Shown: positions 8,369 to 17,200 of the stretch, piece after piece
Layout: each line of letters opens with the position of its first letter
Numbering within the stretch: position 1 is the stretch's first letter
DNA from: JASMHC01 sp964453855
GTDB taxonomy: Bacteria; Pseudomonadota; Alphaproteobacteria; Rhodobacterales; Rhodobacteraceae
Assembly (NCBI GenBank): GCA_964453855.1
Contig: CAYVRN010000005.1
Coordinates: 6,653-70,652, forward strand
Reading direction: 5' to 3'
DNA length: 64,000 nucleotides
Program-made: the position numbers and the translations under genes
The notes under the pieces: generated by a model
What the model was told of the DNA's origin: nothing
The model's input: only the letters and a program-made list of their open reading frames with translations
Databases searched by the model: none

Positions 8369-9045
8369 CACAAATCTGCCCCTGCCAGTTGCAATTGCCG
8401 GTCCGAGATACGCAACACCCGCGCCTGCACCTGTGATTTGGCCGCGCGGATCAGTTGCAGATCGTGCGTTACCACCAAAACGGTTTTGCCCATCCGGTTC
8501 AACTCGACCAGCAGTGTCAGCAGCTTTTGCGACATTTCCCAATCAACGTTTCCAGTGGGTTCGTCGGCCAGAATAATGTCGGGCGACATAATCACAGCCC
8601 GCGCCAAAGCCGCCCTTTGACGTTCCCCGCCGGACAGTTCCGGCGGTAAAGCATTCGCGCGATGTGCCAAGCCGACCCACCCGATCAGCTCTTTCAGATT
8701 GGCCTGCGATTTGAACTGGTCCTGTTCTGCAACGGCCAAAGGCAGACCGATATTTTCCTCGACAGACAAATGATCCAGAAACTGGCAATCTTGGTGGACA
8801 ACACCGATTTTCCGTCGCGCTGCCGCCAGATCATCGCGGTCCATATCGTGCAGGCTTGACCCGAACAGGGTCACATCACCTTCGGTGGGGCGCAAATCAC
8901 CGTAGCACAGTTTTAGGAATGTCGATTTGCCGACACCCGACGGACCCGTAAGAAAATGGAACGACCCGCTGGCCATCTCAAGGTCAACACCACGGAACAA
9001 AGCCCGCTCGCCATAGGAATAACCCGCTTCCCTGAGCTGAATCAC
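8368..9045 (-). CDS. ftsE: cell division ATP-binding protein FtsE
   Basis: An ABC ATPase with Walker A GPSGVGKST, Q-loop VHQDCQF, signature LSGGERQR, Walker B DIILADEPTGNVD and switch histidine VTHD. The start chosen is a GTG (giving MIQLREAGYSYG, 225 aa) with AAGGGA eight bases upstream. An ATG 36 bp further out is possible but would add 12 residues unlike the family. It is the first gene of the ftsE-ftsX-plsC-PPOX operon. About 160 bp separate it from the divergent zinc-ribbon gene, and that spacer must hold both promoters. Confidence 0.92.
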   Translation of the reverse strand: MIQLREAGYSYGERALFRGVDLEMASGSFHFLTGPSGVGKSTFLKLCYGDLRPTEGDVTLFGSSLHDMDRDDLAAARRKIGVVHQDCQFLDHLSVEENIGLPLAVAEQDQFKSQANLKELIGWVGLAHRANALPPELSGGERQRAALARAVIMSPDIILADEPTGNVDWEMSQKLLTLLVELNRMGKTVLVVTHDLQLIRAAKSQVQARVLRISDRQLQLAGADL

Positions 9046-9205
9046 CCGATTTGTCCCTTGCCACCTGTTGCTGTCCGGCATTCCCGAACGGTTTTTTTAT
9101 GTTTCAAGATTGTACTTTGTCTGTGAATCTTTACAGCATATAGTGTCGGAAGACCAACAATAACAAAGCCGGTAGGCTTGGCAGGCAAAAAAAACAGGGA
9201 CGACA

Positions 9206-10006
9206 ATGCGGCTAATCTGTCCGAATTGCGACGCACAATATGAAGTACCGGACAACGTGATCCCAGAGGCGGGTCGCGATGTGCAATGTTCGGACTGCGG
9301 CAACACATGGTTTCAGGAACCCGCCAGCGCGGCTTCGGCGCAGGAAGATCCTGTGCTTGAGCGTCAGGCCATTCCACCTGAAGTGTCCGAAATCCTTCAA
9401 GAGGAGGCTGCCTTTGAACAGGCGGCGCGGGAACGCGAGGCCATGCAGCCCATTGCCGAGGAACCCCAGTACGAAGCCTCGCCAGCCCGTGAGCCAAGGC
9501 CAGCCCAGAACAAGCCGTTTGCCGGCATCGTGGACGAAGAGGAAAGCGATCACGAACGCCGCGCCCGCGAAACCCGCGAGCGGATGGCGCGTATGCGGGG
9601 CGTCAGCGCGGGCAACCCGTTTACATCCAGCGATGCGCAAGACGCTGCGGAGCAATCTCGCAAAAGCGTTTTGCCCGATGTTGATGAATTGAACTCTAGC
9701 CTTGTCGCATCAGAGGAAGCCTATTCAGACCCTTCAGGCGACAGCATTGATCTGGACGATCTGGAACGCTTGCATAAACGCAGCTCGGGGTTCCGCTCCG
9801 GATTTACAGTCATGGTGTTCGCGGGCCTTCTAGTATTCGCTCTGTATTTCACACACGACGGCCTGGCCCGCGCTGTTCCGCCTTTGGCGCCGGGTCTTGA
9901 TGCTTTCGTCGCCCTGATTGATCAGGCACGATTGTGGGTCGACGGCAAAGCCAGCGGACTGATGGCGTGGATGGACGGGTTTGTCGCAGGGATTAACCCG
10001 CGTTAA
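9206..10006 (+). CDS. MJ0042-type zinc-ribbon membrane protein
   Basis: A 266-aa protein beginning with a zinc ribbon: CPNC (residues 5-8), then CSDCG about 20 residues later, as in the MJ0042 zinc-finger family common in alphaproteobacteria. A long acidic, low-complexity middle rich in Glu, Ala and Arg follows. A single membrane segment (VMVFAGLLVFALYF) lies near residue 200, with a short C-terminal region after it. It may be a membrane-anchored regulatory protein; no function is established for this architecture. AGGGA precedes the ATG. Its stop codon overlaps that of the convergent lysA within TTAA. Confidence 0.8.
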   Translation: MRLICPNCDAQYEVPDNVIPEAGRDVQCSDCGNTWFQEPASAASAQEDPVLERQAIPPEVSEILQEEAAFEQAAREREAMQPIAEEPQYEASPAREPRPAQNKPFAGIVDEEESDHERRARETRERMARMRGVSAGNPFTSSDAQDAAEQSRKSVLPDVDELNSSLVASEEAYSDPSGDSIDLDDLERLHKRSSGFRSGFTVMVFAGLLVFALYFTHDGLARAVPPLAPGLDAFVALIDQARLWVDGKASGLMAWMDGFVAGINPR

Positions 10007-11271
10007 TCCAGCCAGTCGGGCGGATTGTCCCGCGCGATCATCTCTTCCACAGTCGGTCGGCGGCGGATCACGCCGAACTGGTCCCCTTTGACCAGCACCT
10101 CGGGAACCAAGGGGCGCGAGTTGTATTCGCTGGCCATGACAGCACCGTAAGCTCCGGCAGAGCGGAAAGCGATCAGATCGCCCGCTTCAACCGGCGGCAT
10201 GACACGCGATTTGGCAAACGTATCGCCAGTTTCACAAACCGGCCCGACGATATCATAGGCCACTTGCTCAATGCCTGCCTCTGCCTCGGTCACCGGATCA
10301 ATGTCGTGATGCGCTTCATACATGGCGGGGCGGATCAGGTCATTCATCGCCGCGTCTACGATCATGAACTGGCGATCTTCGCCCTCTTTCACATAGATCA
10401 CCTTAGACACCAGCAAGCCCGCGTTTCCGGCGATCAGGCGACCCGGCTCAATTTCAATCTCGCAGCCTAGATGACCCAGCGTCTCTTTGATCATCGCGCC
10501 GTATTCCAGTGGCAAAGGCGGCGCCTCGTTTGAACGAGTGTATGGAATGCCCAGACCACCGCCCAGATCAAGACGGCTAATCTCGTGCCCGTCAGCGCGC
10601 AGGGCTTCGGTCAGCTCGGCGACTTTCAGATAGGCCATGCGAAATGGCTCAAGCTGGGTCAACTGGCTACCGATATGCACGTCAATGCCGATCACCTTCA
10701 GCCCCGCCAGCTTGGCGGCGCGCGAATAAACCTCTCGCGCTCGGCTGATCGGAATGCCGAATTTGTTCTCGGACTTGCCGGTCGCAATTTTCGCGTGGGT
10801 CTTCGCGTCCACATCGGGGTTCACGCGAATGGTGATCGGGGCCACTTTGCCCAGACGCAGAGCGACCGCGTTGATCACCTCCATCTCGGGCTCGGACTCA
10901 ACGTTGAACTGGCGTATCCCGCCGGTCAGCGCTCCTTCGATCTCGGCCTCGGTCTTACCGACACCCGAAAAAACAATCCGCTCGCCCGGCACGCCTGCTG
11001 CGATCGCACGGGCGTATTCGCCGCCGGACACAACGTCCATACCAGCCCCAAGCGCTGCCAACGTCTTAAGAATCGCCTGATTACTGGCCGCTTTCATTGC
11101 GTAGCAGACCAGATGATCCACGCCCTCAAGCGCCTCGTCGAACAGACGGAAATGCCGCTCAAGCGTCGCTGTTGAGTAAACGTAAAACGGCGTCCCCAAT
11201 TCCGCCGCGATTTCGGCGATGTCGACATCTTCGGCAAACAGCTTGCCATCGCGGTAGATGAAATGATCCAT
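10003..11271 (-). CDS. lysA: diaminopimelate decarboxylase
   Basis: A 422-aa PLP-dependent group IV decarboxylase that makes lysine from meso-diaminopimelate. The PLP lysine is in CYAMKAASN near the N-terminus. Also visible are the glycine-rich phosphate-binding LDLGGGLGIPY, EPGRLIAGNAG, and the C-terminal PVCETGDTFA. The start ATG is preceded by AGGAG at ideal spacing; a long upstream open extension was rejected because it runs through an intergenic repeat and terminator. Downstream it runs into the zinc-ribbon gene with the stop codons sharing TTAA. Confidence 0.95.
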   Translation of the reverse strand: MDHFIYRDGKLFAEDVDIAEIAAELGTPFYVYSTATLERHFRLFDEALEGVDHLVCYAMKAASNQAILKTLAALGAGMDVVSGGEYARAIAAGVPGERIVFSGVGKTEAEIEGALTGGIRQFNVESEPEMEVINAVALRLGKVAPITIRVNPDVDAKTHAKIATGKSENKFGIPISRAREVYSRAAKLAGLKVIGIDVHIGSQLTQLEPFRMAYLKVAELTEALRADGHEISRLDLGGGLGIPYTRSNEAPPLPLEYGAMIKETLGHLGCEIEIEPGRLIAGNAGLLVSKVIYVKEGEDRQFMIVDAAMNDLIRPAMYEAHHDIDPVTEAEAGIEQVAYDIVGPVCETGDTFAKSRVMPPVEAGDLIAFRSAGAYGAVMASEYNSRPLVPEVLVKGDQFGVIRRRPTVEEMIARDNPPDWLD

Positions 11272-11310
11272 AACGGCTCCTCGGGCGCAAATCTGCCGTC
11301 TCTTATCAAA

Positions 11311-11340
11311 AGCAAAAGGGGGCGCAAATACCCCCTCTTT
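11311..11340 (-). terminator. terminator after DUF2834 gene
   Basis: On the minus strand GGGGG, an 8-nt loop and CCCCC are followed by TTTTGCTTTT. It lies between the DUF2834 stop and lysA, so lysA is probably transcribed separately from argH and the two small genes upstream. Confidence 0.65.
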
Positions 11341-11359
11341 CTTTTGTCCAAAAATATCC
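11337..11359 (-). repeat. diverged intergenic repeat, copy D
   Basis: Reading the minus strand, GCCTCCGGCGGGG is followed by ATATTTTTGGACAAAAGAAAG. This is a looser relative of the GAGTATTT..AAAGATGAA repeat at other gene ends in the window. It starts a few bases after the DUF2834 stop. Confidence 0.35.
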
Positions 11360-11372
11360 CCGCCGGAGGCGG

Positions 11373-11687
11373 TCAGACAGCACGGCCTTCGGGCCGCCTC
11401 AGGAAAAGGTAAAGCGGCAAACCACAGCTCACGCCGATACAGAACGTCGCCGGAATAGCCACCAGACCCCACCAGTTCTTGCAACGAATGCTTTCGACCA
11501 GCACCCAGAGGGTCAACGCAATCGCGGCAATGGTTAAATCCCACACCAGCCCCGAGGCCGCATCATTGGCGTGCCACGCATCGACCATGCCCATCAGGTC
11601 AAAACCGTTTTCCTGAAACCAACTCAGGAAATAGGCCATCGGATGGATTGCCCCCCAGACCGCGAGGGCCAGAAACAGCCAGCGCAT
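11373..11687 (-). CDS. DUF2834 membrane protein
   Basis: A roughly 104-aa protein with three predicted membrane segments: WLFLALAVWGAIHPMAYFLSW at the N-terminus, a middle LTIAAIALTLWVLVES, and a C-terminal WWGLVAIPATFCIGVSCGLPLYLF. This spacing and the final GLPLYLFLR fit DUF2834, a family of unknown function. The ATG overlaps the lipoprotein stop as TGATG; a GTG one codon earlier is equally possible. It lies downstream of argH and the small lipoprotein in one tight run. Confidence 0.75.
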   Translation of the reverse strand: MRWLFLALAVWGAIHPMAYFLSWFQENGFDLMGMVDAWHANDAASGLVWDLTIAAIALTLWVLVESIRCKNWWGLVAIPATFCIGVSCGLPLYLFLRRPEGRAV

Positions 11688-11857
11688 CACTCGCTCTTTT
11701 CGCCGAAGAAAAAGGTGATGGCCGAGCTGCTGAACGATCCGCTTTCCGAATTCATGCCAAACGTGGTTTGCGTCTTGACCGTCGGTTTCACCGGCTCACC
11801 ATCCGCGCCACAAGCGGTCAGGGCAGCCAAGGCCAACAGCATCACAGCTTTTCTCAT
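11687..11857 (-). CDS. small lipoprotein
   Basis: A 56-aa protein with a lipoprotein signal peptide: MRK, a hydrophobic AVMLLALAAL, and the lipobox LTAC with the acylated cysteine near residue 16. The mature part is only about 40 residues and has no recognised domain. Its ATG overlaps the argH stop (ATGA), which supports this start over one six codons upstream. Position between argH and a DUF2834 gene is common in related genomes (family knowledge). Lgt, the enzyme that would modify it, is encoded at 46 kb. Confidence 0.72.
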   Translation of the reverse strand: MRKAVMLLALAALTACGADGEPVKPTVKTQTTFGMNSESGSFSSSAITFFFGEKSE

Positions 11858-13245
11858 TCCAAAATATCCTTCCAACGGGCGATCTGCTTGCGCACTTCCG
11901 AGGGGGCCGTTCCGCCATAGCTGACACGGCTGGCCACCGAGTTGTGCACGCCCAGAACGCCAAACACATCTTCTGTGATATTAGTATGAACCGACTGCAT
12001 GTCATCCAATGACAGGTCCGGCAAATCACATCCGCGGCTTTCCGCCATGGCCACAAGGGCCCCTGTGACGTGGTGCGCATCACGGAACGGCATGTTCAAT
12101 GCGCGCACCAGCCAGTCGGCCAGATCGGTCGCGGTAGAAAATCCGCTACCTGCCGCCGCTTCAAGGCTTTCGGTGTTGGCCGACATATCCTTGACCATGC
12201 CTTCCATCGCGGCCAGCGCCAGCATCCAGTTGTCAGCGGCATCAAAGACCTGTTCCTTGTCTTCCTGCATGTCCTTGGAATAGGCCAGCGGAAGACCCTT
12301 CATCACCGTCATCAACGCGACATTCGCGCCAAAAATCCGACCAATCTTGGCTCGGATCAATTCCGCCGCATCGGGGTTTTTCTTCTGCGGCATGATCGAC
12401 GATCCGGTGCTGAAGCGGTCAGACAGGGTCACAAACCGGAACTGGGCCGAGGACCAGATCACCAGCTCTTCGGCAAACCGCGACAGGTGCATCGCGCAGA
12501 TCGAGGCCACGGATAGAAACTCTAACGCGAAGTCACGGTCTGACACGGCGTCAAGCGAGTTTGCCGCCGGACGGTCAAAGCCTAGCGCTTCTGCTGTCAT
12601 GTGACGGTCAATCGGAAAGGACGTGCCAGCCAAGGCTGCCGCGCCCAAGGGCGATTCGTTCATCCGCGCACGAGCATCCCGAACCCGGGACAGATCGCGC
12701 CCGAACATTTCGACATAGGCCATCATGTGATGACCCCATGTGACCGGCTGCGCGGTTTGCAGGTGTGTGAAACCCGGCATGACCCATTCGGCGCCAGCCT
12801 CGGCCTGCGCGAGAAGCGCTTGAATAAGCGCGACAAGCGCCCCTTCGGCGGCGTCAAACTGATCACGGACCCAGAGTTTAAAGTCCGTTGCCACCTGATC
12901 GTTCCGGCTCCGCCCCGTGTGCAAGCGACCCGCTGGTTCGCCAATGATCTCTTTCAGACGCGATTCCACGTTCATATGGATATCTTCAAGCGCCGTCGAA
13001 AACTGGAACTCGCCCTTTTCAATCTCTGACAAGACCGTGAGCAGCCCTTCCCGAATGGCTTCGGCATCACTATCAGTTAAGATGCCTTGCGCGGCCAACA
13101 TGGCGGCGTGGGCACGAGACCCCGCGATATCCTGAGCGGCCAGTCGCTTGTCGAATCCGATTGAAGCGTTAATAGCTTCCATGATCGCATCCGGCCCAGC
13201 GGCGAACCGCCCGCCCCACATCGCATTCGAGGATTTTTCAGTCAT
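11854..13245 (-). CDS. argH: argininosuccinate lyase
   Basis: A 463-aa enzyme of the fumarase/aspartase superfamily that splits argininosuccinate into arginine and fumarate, the last step of arginine synthesis. The superfamily signature GSSIMPQKKNPD lies near residue 282, with TGRSRNDQVATD near residue 110 and PGFTHLQTAQP near 157. Length is normal. It is divergent from tlpA with only 23 bp between start codons, so each promoter must overlap the other gene. argB, an earlier enzyme of the pathway, is at 28 kb. Confidence 0.96.
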   Translation of the reverse strand: MTEKSSNAMWGGRFAAGPDAIMEAINASIGFDKRLAAQDIAGSRAHAAMLAAQGILTDSDAEAIREGLLTVLSEIEKGEFQFSTALEDIHMNVESRLKEIIGEPAGRLHTGRSRNDQVATDFKLWVRDQFDAAEGALVALIQALLAQAEAGAEWVMPGFTHLQTAQPVTWGHHMMAYVEMFGRDLSRVRDARARMNESPLGAAALAGTSFPIDRHMTAEALGFDRPAANSLDAVSDRDFALEFLSVASICAMHLSRFAEELVIWSSAQFRFVTLSDRFSTGSSIMPQKKNPDAAELIRAKIGRIFGANVALMTVMKGLPLAYSKDMQEDKEQVFDAADNWMLALAAMEGMVKDMSANTESLEAAAGSGFSTATDLADWLVRALNMPFRDAHHVTGALVAMAESRGCDLPDLSLDDMQSVHTNITEDVFGVLGVHNSVASRVSYGGTAPSEVRKQIARWKDILE

Positions 13246-13268
13246 CTGGCTGCCCTTACGGAGGTAAT

Positions 13269-13853
13269 ATGAATTTCAGTCTTAAGACGCTCCTTTATAT
13301 CGTCATTGCGGCAGGTGCAATTTTCGTTGGCATGACTTTCTTTGATAAAGAGCCACAGGCGGATTATTCGGCGTTTGAGCCACTTCGGGCGGGCGACATG
13401 AAAAAGCTGAACTTCTCGGCCCCGAAACCGTTTGTCGATACCGCCTTTGTCGGCGAGGACGGCCAGCCGATGAATTTCGAGGCCTTCAAGGGGCAGTATA
13501 CGGTGGTGAATTTCTGGGCCACATGGTGCGCCCCCTGCCGCGCCGAGATGCCGACGCTTGAAGCTTTGGACAAAGCGTTTGAGGGTAAGGGGCTGGACGT
13601 GATCACGATCGCCACAGGCCGCAATCCGCAGCCCGCGATTGACAAGTTCTTTGCCGAGATCGGGGTCGAGAACCTTCCCAAACATCTTGACCCGAAACAG
13701 GCCTTGGCGCGGGATATGGCGGTGTTGGGCTTGCCGGTGACGGTGGTTCTGAACCAAGACGCGCGCGAAATTGCGCGACTGACGGGGGATGCCCATTGGG
13801 ACAGCCCAGAGGCGGTGGCGATTTTGACGGCGTTGGTTGAGCGCGGGGAATGA
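13269..13853 (+). CDS. TlpA-family thiol:disulfide oxidoreductase
   Basis: A 194-aa thioredoxin-fold protein with an N-terminal membrane anchor (about residues 7-25) that would place the domain in the periplasm. The redox motif WCAPC is at residues 86-90 in FWATWCAPC, and the cis-proline loop GLPVTVV follows. Such proteins reduce periplasmic thiols, for example apocytochrome c or copper chaperones. No cytochrome biogenesis genes are adjacent. A near-perfect GGAGGT Shine-Dalgarno lies seven bases before the ATG inside the 23-bp divergent gap with argH. Confidence 0.87.
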   Translation: MNFSLKTLLYIVIAAGAIFVGMTFFDKEPQADYSAFEPLRAGDMKKLNFSAPKPFVDTAFVGEDGQPMNFEAFKGQYTVVNFWATWCAPCRAEMPTLEALDKAFEGKGLDVITIATGRNPQPAIDKFFAEIGVENLPKHLDPKQALARDMAVLGLPVTVVLNQDAREIARLTGDAHWDSPEAVAILTALVERGE

Positions 13854-13876
13854 TGGGCGCAGAGCACCCATCCTAC
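13851..13876. repeat. REP-like hairpin
   Basis: GATGGG and CCCATC flank a 9-nt centre that itself pairs GC/GC, and CCTAC follows. It directly abuts the tlpA stop. It resembles short hairpin repeats (GTAGG..GGGTG type) that I recall as frequent in Rhodobacteraceae; no second copy was found here. Confidence 0.35.
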
Positions 13877-13969
13877 ATGCGCTTGGGTTTAAAGCATAAG
13901 CGCGGACACCCGCTTGAGCATGGGCCCTTTGCTTCCTATGTTGCTAGAGACACTGACAGGAAGGCCGAA

Positions 13970-14446
13970 ATGTCCCGCAAGACCTATGCCCAACTTGCGG
14001 CTGAAGCCGCCGAACGGATCATCGAGATTATGCCGTGGGATGTGCCTGACTTCATGGAAGACACCCCCGATGCCCTGATGCTGGACATCCGCGAACGGGA
14101 AGAATTTGCGCGGGTGCGAATTGCCGGATCGCTGAACGTTCCGCGCGGGATCCTCGAAAGCGCGGCAGAGTGGAACTATGCCGAAACGGAACCGGAACTG
14201 GTCTCGGCGCGCGACAAGCCGGTGTTGGTGATCTGCCGCTCGGGGAACCGCTCGGCGCTTGCTTGCGAGGTTCTGACAATGATCGGCTATAGCGATGTCC
14301 GGTCAGTCAAACTGGGCATCAAGGGCTGGAACGACGCCGATCAAGATTTGGTCGACGAGGCAGGCAACCTACTGGACGGGGACGACGCCGAAGCACTGCT
14401 TTCGCCCCCGTTGCGCGACGATCAGAAAGCCCCGTCGGGGTTATAA
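13970..14446 (+). CDS. rhodanese-like protein
   Basis: A 158-aa cytoplasmic rhodanese-domain protein. Active-site loop CRSGNRS is in VLVICRSGNRSALA, and LDIREREEF and GSLNVPRG are characteristic. The N-terminal 35 residues (QLAAEAAERIIEI) form a predicted helix before the domain. The start was chosen at the ATG with AGGAAGG six bases upstream; the frame is open for 40 more codons but those cross the REP-like hairpin. Sulfur donor and acceptor are unknown. It converges on lepA with 42 bp between. Confidence 0.85.
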   Translation: MSRKTYAQLAAEAAERIIEIMPWDVPDFMEDTPDALMLDIREREEFARVRIAGSLNVPRGILESAAEWNYAETEPELVSARDKPVLVICRSGNRSALACEVLTMIGYSDVRSVKLGIKGWNDADQDLVDEAGNLLDGDDAEALLSPPLRDDQKAPSGL

Positions 14447-14466
14447 GTTTATCGCCAACGGCAAAG

Positions 14467-14486
14467 CAATTTGCAGCAACAAATTG
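14467..14486. other. inverted repeat between rhodanese and lepA
   Basis: CAATTTG and CAAATTG form a perfect 7-bp stem with a 6-nt loop in the short gap between convergent genes. It could be a weak terminator for either; no T-tract. Confidence 0.3.
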
Positions 14487-14488
14487 TG

Positions 14489-16288
14489 TCAATCATCCAT
14501 CTTCAACGCCGAGATAAACGCCTCTTGCGGGATCTCGACTTTCCCGAACTGGCGCATCTTTTTCTTACCCGCCTTCTGCTTGTCCAGCAGCTTGCGTTTA
14601 CGCGTTGCGTCGCCGCCGTAACATTTGGCGGTCACGTCTTTGCGCAGCGCCGACAGGGTTTCGCGGGCGATAACCTTGCCGCCGATGGCCGCTTGGATCG
14701 GGATTTTGAACATGTGACGCGGGATCAGGTCTTTGAGCTTTTCGCACATCGCACGGCCGCGCATTTCGGCGCGGTCGCGGTGCACCATCATGGACAGCGC
14801 ATCGACGGGTTCTTCGTTCACCAGCACCTGCATTTTCACCAGATTGTCCTGACGGTATTCGGTGAACTGGTAATCGAACGATGCATAGCCTTTGGTGACC
14901 GATTTCAAACGGTCGTAGAAGTCGAACACAACCTCGTTCAGCGGCAGGTCATAAACAACCATCGCGCGGGTGCCGGCATAGGTCAGGTCCTGCTGAATTC
15001 CGCGGCGGTCTTGGCACAGTTTCAGCACGTCACCCAGATACTCATCAGGCACCATGATTGTGGCCTTGATGCGGGGTTCCTGCACGTGATCGACATAGGT
15101 CAGATCGGGCATGTCGGCGGGGTTGTGCAGTTCCTGCATCGTCCCGTCTTTCATGTGGATGTGGTACACAACCGATGGCGCGGTGGTGATCAGATCCAGA
15201 TCATACTCGCGTTCCAGACGGTCGCGGATCACTTCGAGGTGCAGCAGACCAAGGAAGCCGCAGCGGAAGCCGAAACCCAGCGCGGCCGAGGTTTCCATTT
15301 CGGCACTGAAGCTGGCGTCGTTCAGTTGCAGCTTCTCGATCGCGTCGCGCAGGTCTTCAAAATCGTTGGCATCCACAGGGAACAAGCCACAGAAAACCAC
15401 GGGGATTGACGGCTTAAAGCCTGGCAGCGCTTGGGCGCATTGTTTCTTTTCGTGGGTGATCGTGTCACCCACTTTGGTGTCACGCACCTGCTTGATCGAG
15501 GCAGTGAAAACGCCGATCTCGCCCGGTCCTAGCTCGGCGATATCAACCATCTTGGGCTTCAGAACTGCCAGCTTGTCGATCTTATAGGTCGCGGCGGTCT
15601 TCATCATGCGAATCTGGTCGCCCTTTTTGATCACGCCGTCCATGACGCGGATCAGAACGACAACGCCAAGGTAGGCATCATACCAGCTGTCGACCAGCAT
15701 GGCTTTCAGCGGCGCATCGCGGGTGCCGGAGGGCGCGGGTAAGCGGTTGACGATAGCTTCCAGAACGTCGGGGATGCCGATACCTGTCTTGGCCGAGATT
15801 TCGACAGCCTCGCTGGCGTCGATGCCAATGACGTCTTCGATCTGCTCGCAAACCCGCTCGGGCTCGGCGGCGGGAAGGTCAATCTTGTTCAGGACAGGAA
15901 CGATCTCGTGGTCGGCGTCGATAGCCTGATAGACGTTGGCCAGCGTCTGCGCCTCGACGCCTTGGGTGGCGTCCACCACCAGCAAAGAGCCCTCGACCGC
16001 CTGCATCGAGCGGCTGACCTCATAGGCGAAGTCTACGTGACCGGGGGTGTCGATCAGGTTCAGGATATAGGTATTTCCATCCTTGGCGGGGTATTCGATC
16101 CGCACCGAGTTGGCCTTGATGGTGATCCCGCGCTCGCGCTCGATATCCATGCTGTCTAGCATCTGAGCTTTCATGTCGCGCTCGGCCACCGTGCCCGTCA
16201 GCTGGATCAGCCGGTCGGCTAGGGTGGATTTGCCGTGGTCGATGTGGGCCACGATGGAAAAATTGCGGATTCTGGCGAGATCAGTCAT
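14489..16288 (-). CDS. lepA: elongation factor 4 (LepA)
   Basis: A 599-aa translational GTPase that back-translocates ribosomes. The G1 motif AHIDHGKST is at about residues 13-21, DTPGHVDF is G3 and NKID is G4. The C-terminal domain contains the LepA-specific GGDATRKRKLLDKQK stretch near the end. Length is normal. The start ATG (MTDLARIRNFSIVAH) fits the family; a 24-residue in-frame extension upstream does not. It is a single gene, separated by about 220 bp from the next, plus-strand, gene. Confidence 0.96.
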   Translation of the reverse strand: MTDLARIRNFSIVAHIDHGKSTLADRLIQLTGTVAERDMKAQMLDSMDIERERGITIKANSVRIEYPAKDGNTYILNLIDTPGHVDFAYEVSRSMQAVEGSLLVVDATQGVEAQTLANVYQAIDADHEIVPVLNKIDLPAAEPERVCEQIEDVIGIDASEAVEISAKTGIGIPDVLEAIVNRLPAPSGTRDAPLKAMLVDSWYDAYLGVVVLIRVMDGVIKKGDQIRMMKTAATYKIDKLAVLKPKMVDIAELGPGEIGVFTASIKQVRDTKVGDTITHEKKQCAQALPGFKPSIPVVFCGLFPVDANDFEDLRDAIEKLQLNDASFSAEMETSAALGFGFRCGFLGLLHLEVIRDRLEREYDLDLITTAPSVVYHIHMKDGTMQELHNPADMPDLTYVDHVQEPRIKATIMVPDEYLGDVLKLCQDRRGIQQDLTYAGTRAMVVYDLPLNEVVFDFYDRLKSVTKGYASFDYQFTEYRQDNLVKMQVLVNEEPVDALSMMVHRDRAEMRGRAMCEKLKDLIPRHMFKIPIQAAIGGKVIARETLSALRKDVTAKCYGGDATRKRKLLDKQKAGKKKMRQFGKVEIPQEAFISALKMDD

Positions 16289-16507
16289 GCGCGGGATATG
16301 CTGCGGATTTGCGGATTGGTCAATGGGGATTGATGTACCAAGCTGGGGTGATCTGACCACTATTCTAAAGACTGTTGTCTCTTATTAAAGACGCAGACAT
16401 TTACAGAAATTTCCTGTAGGCTGTCACTATTCTTTCATTGGCCGTTTCCTCGGCTCATTTTTTTCGACGATTACATGGGAACACGGCTCAGAACAGGGGC
16501 ACTTCTA

Positions 16508-17200
16508 ATGCCAGTCTTCGACAATGCCGTAGCGCGCCGCTTGTTCACGGCTTTGATCATTGCGGACATCTTTTTTATAAGCTTTCATACAGTTCTCGGG
16601 GTATTGCCCCACACTGGCAGCATTCGCTCTGTCGAAGTTCTTTATGGGCATTTCAACCTCTACAATGACTTCGGTTATCCCGAAGTTTTTGGCTTCGGCA
16701 AATGGACCATAGCCTGTGTTTTTTCACTGGTCAGCTTTATGATGACACGCAACCGGGCGTATGTTGGCGTTGCCGTCGCCTCAGCCGCATTTTTGGCCGA
16801 TGATTCAGGGCAGATCCACGAAAGCATTGGCGCGGAACTGGATCGAAACGGATATAACGGTATGTTTGGTTTGGATGGGGCATCGATCGGCGAGATATTG
16901 GGCTTCGGAATTCTGGGGCTGATCGTGTTCAGCGCTTTGCTTTATTCTTGGCGCAATGCGGTTCCACATTTTCGCGGGCCCATAAAAGTTATTGCCTTGG
17001 CTGTATTTGGAATGTTCTTTTGTGGAATTGTCTTTGACCTCGCCCACAATCTAATCGCCGGAAATCTTCAGATAGCGTTCTTGGCTGAACTTGTCGGGAT
17101 AATTGAGGATGGCGGCGAGATGTTATTTCTCTCGCTCTATTGCGCCGCAGTTTTTTCCGAGTTTTTTCGCGTCGCTACCGCTCAAAAAGAGACTGTCTAG
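16508..17200 (+). CDS. uncharacterised polytopic membrane protein
   Basis: A roughly 230-aa protein with about six hydrophobic segments (for example LFTALIIADIFFISFHTVLG, WTIACVFSLVSFMM, ILGFGILGLIVFSALLYSW, VIALAVFGMFFCGIVFDLAH). Conserved-looking acidic/histidine residues lie between them: DDSGQIHE, FDLAHN and EDGGEM. These could bind metal, but no family is recognised. The start was set at the ATG with AGGGG eight bases upstream; an ATG 33 bp earlier lacks a ribosome-binding site. The TAG stop overlaps that of the convergent small gene within CTAG. Confidence 0.6.
   Translation: MPVFDNAVARRLFTALIIADIFFISFHTVLGVLPHTGSIRSVEVLYGHFNLYNDFGYPEVFGFGKWTIACVFSLVSFMMTRNRAYVGVAVASAAFLADDSGQIHESIGAELDRNGYNGMFGLDGASIGEILGFGILGLIVFSALLYSWRNAVPHFRGPIKVIALAVFGMFFCGIVFDLAHNLIAGNLQIAFLAELVGIIEDGGEMLFLSLYCAAVFSEFFRVATAQKETV

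Noticed and set aside
11272..11544. N-terminal extension of lysA
   Set aside because: It crosses a terminator, a repeat and the DUF2834 gene; the internal ATG has an ideal ribosome-binding site.
14471..15409. 312-codon open frame on the plus strand
   Set aside because: It lies antisense to lepA, whose translation is fully family-like; histidine/valine-rich composition is that of a shadow frame.
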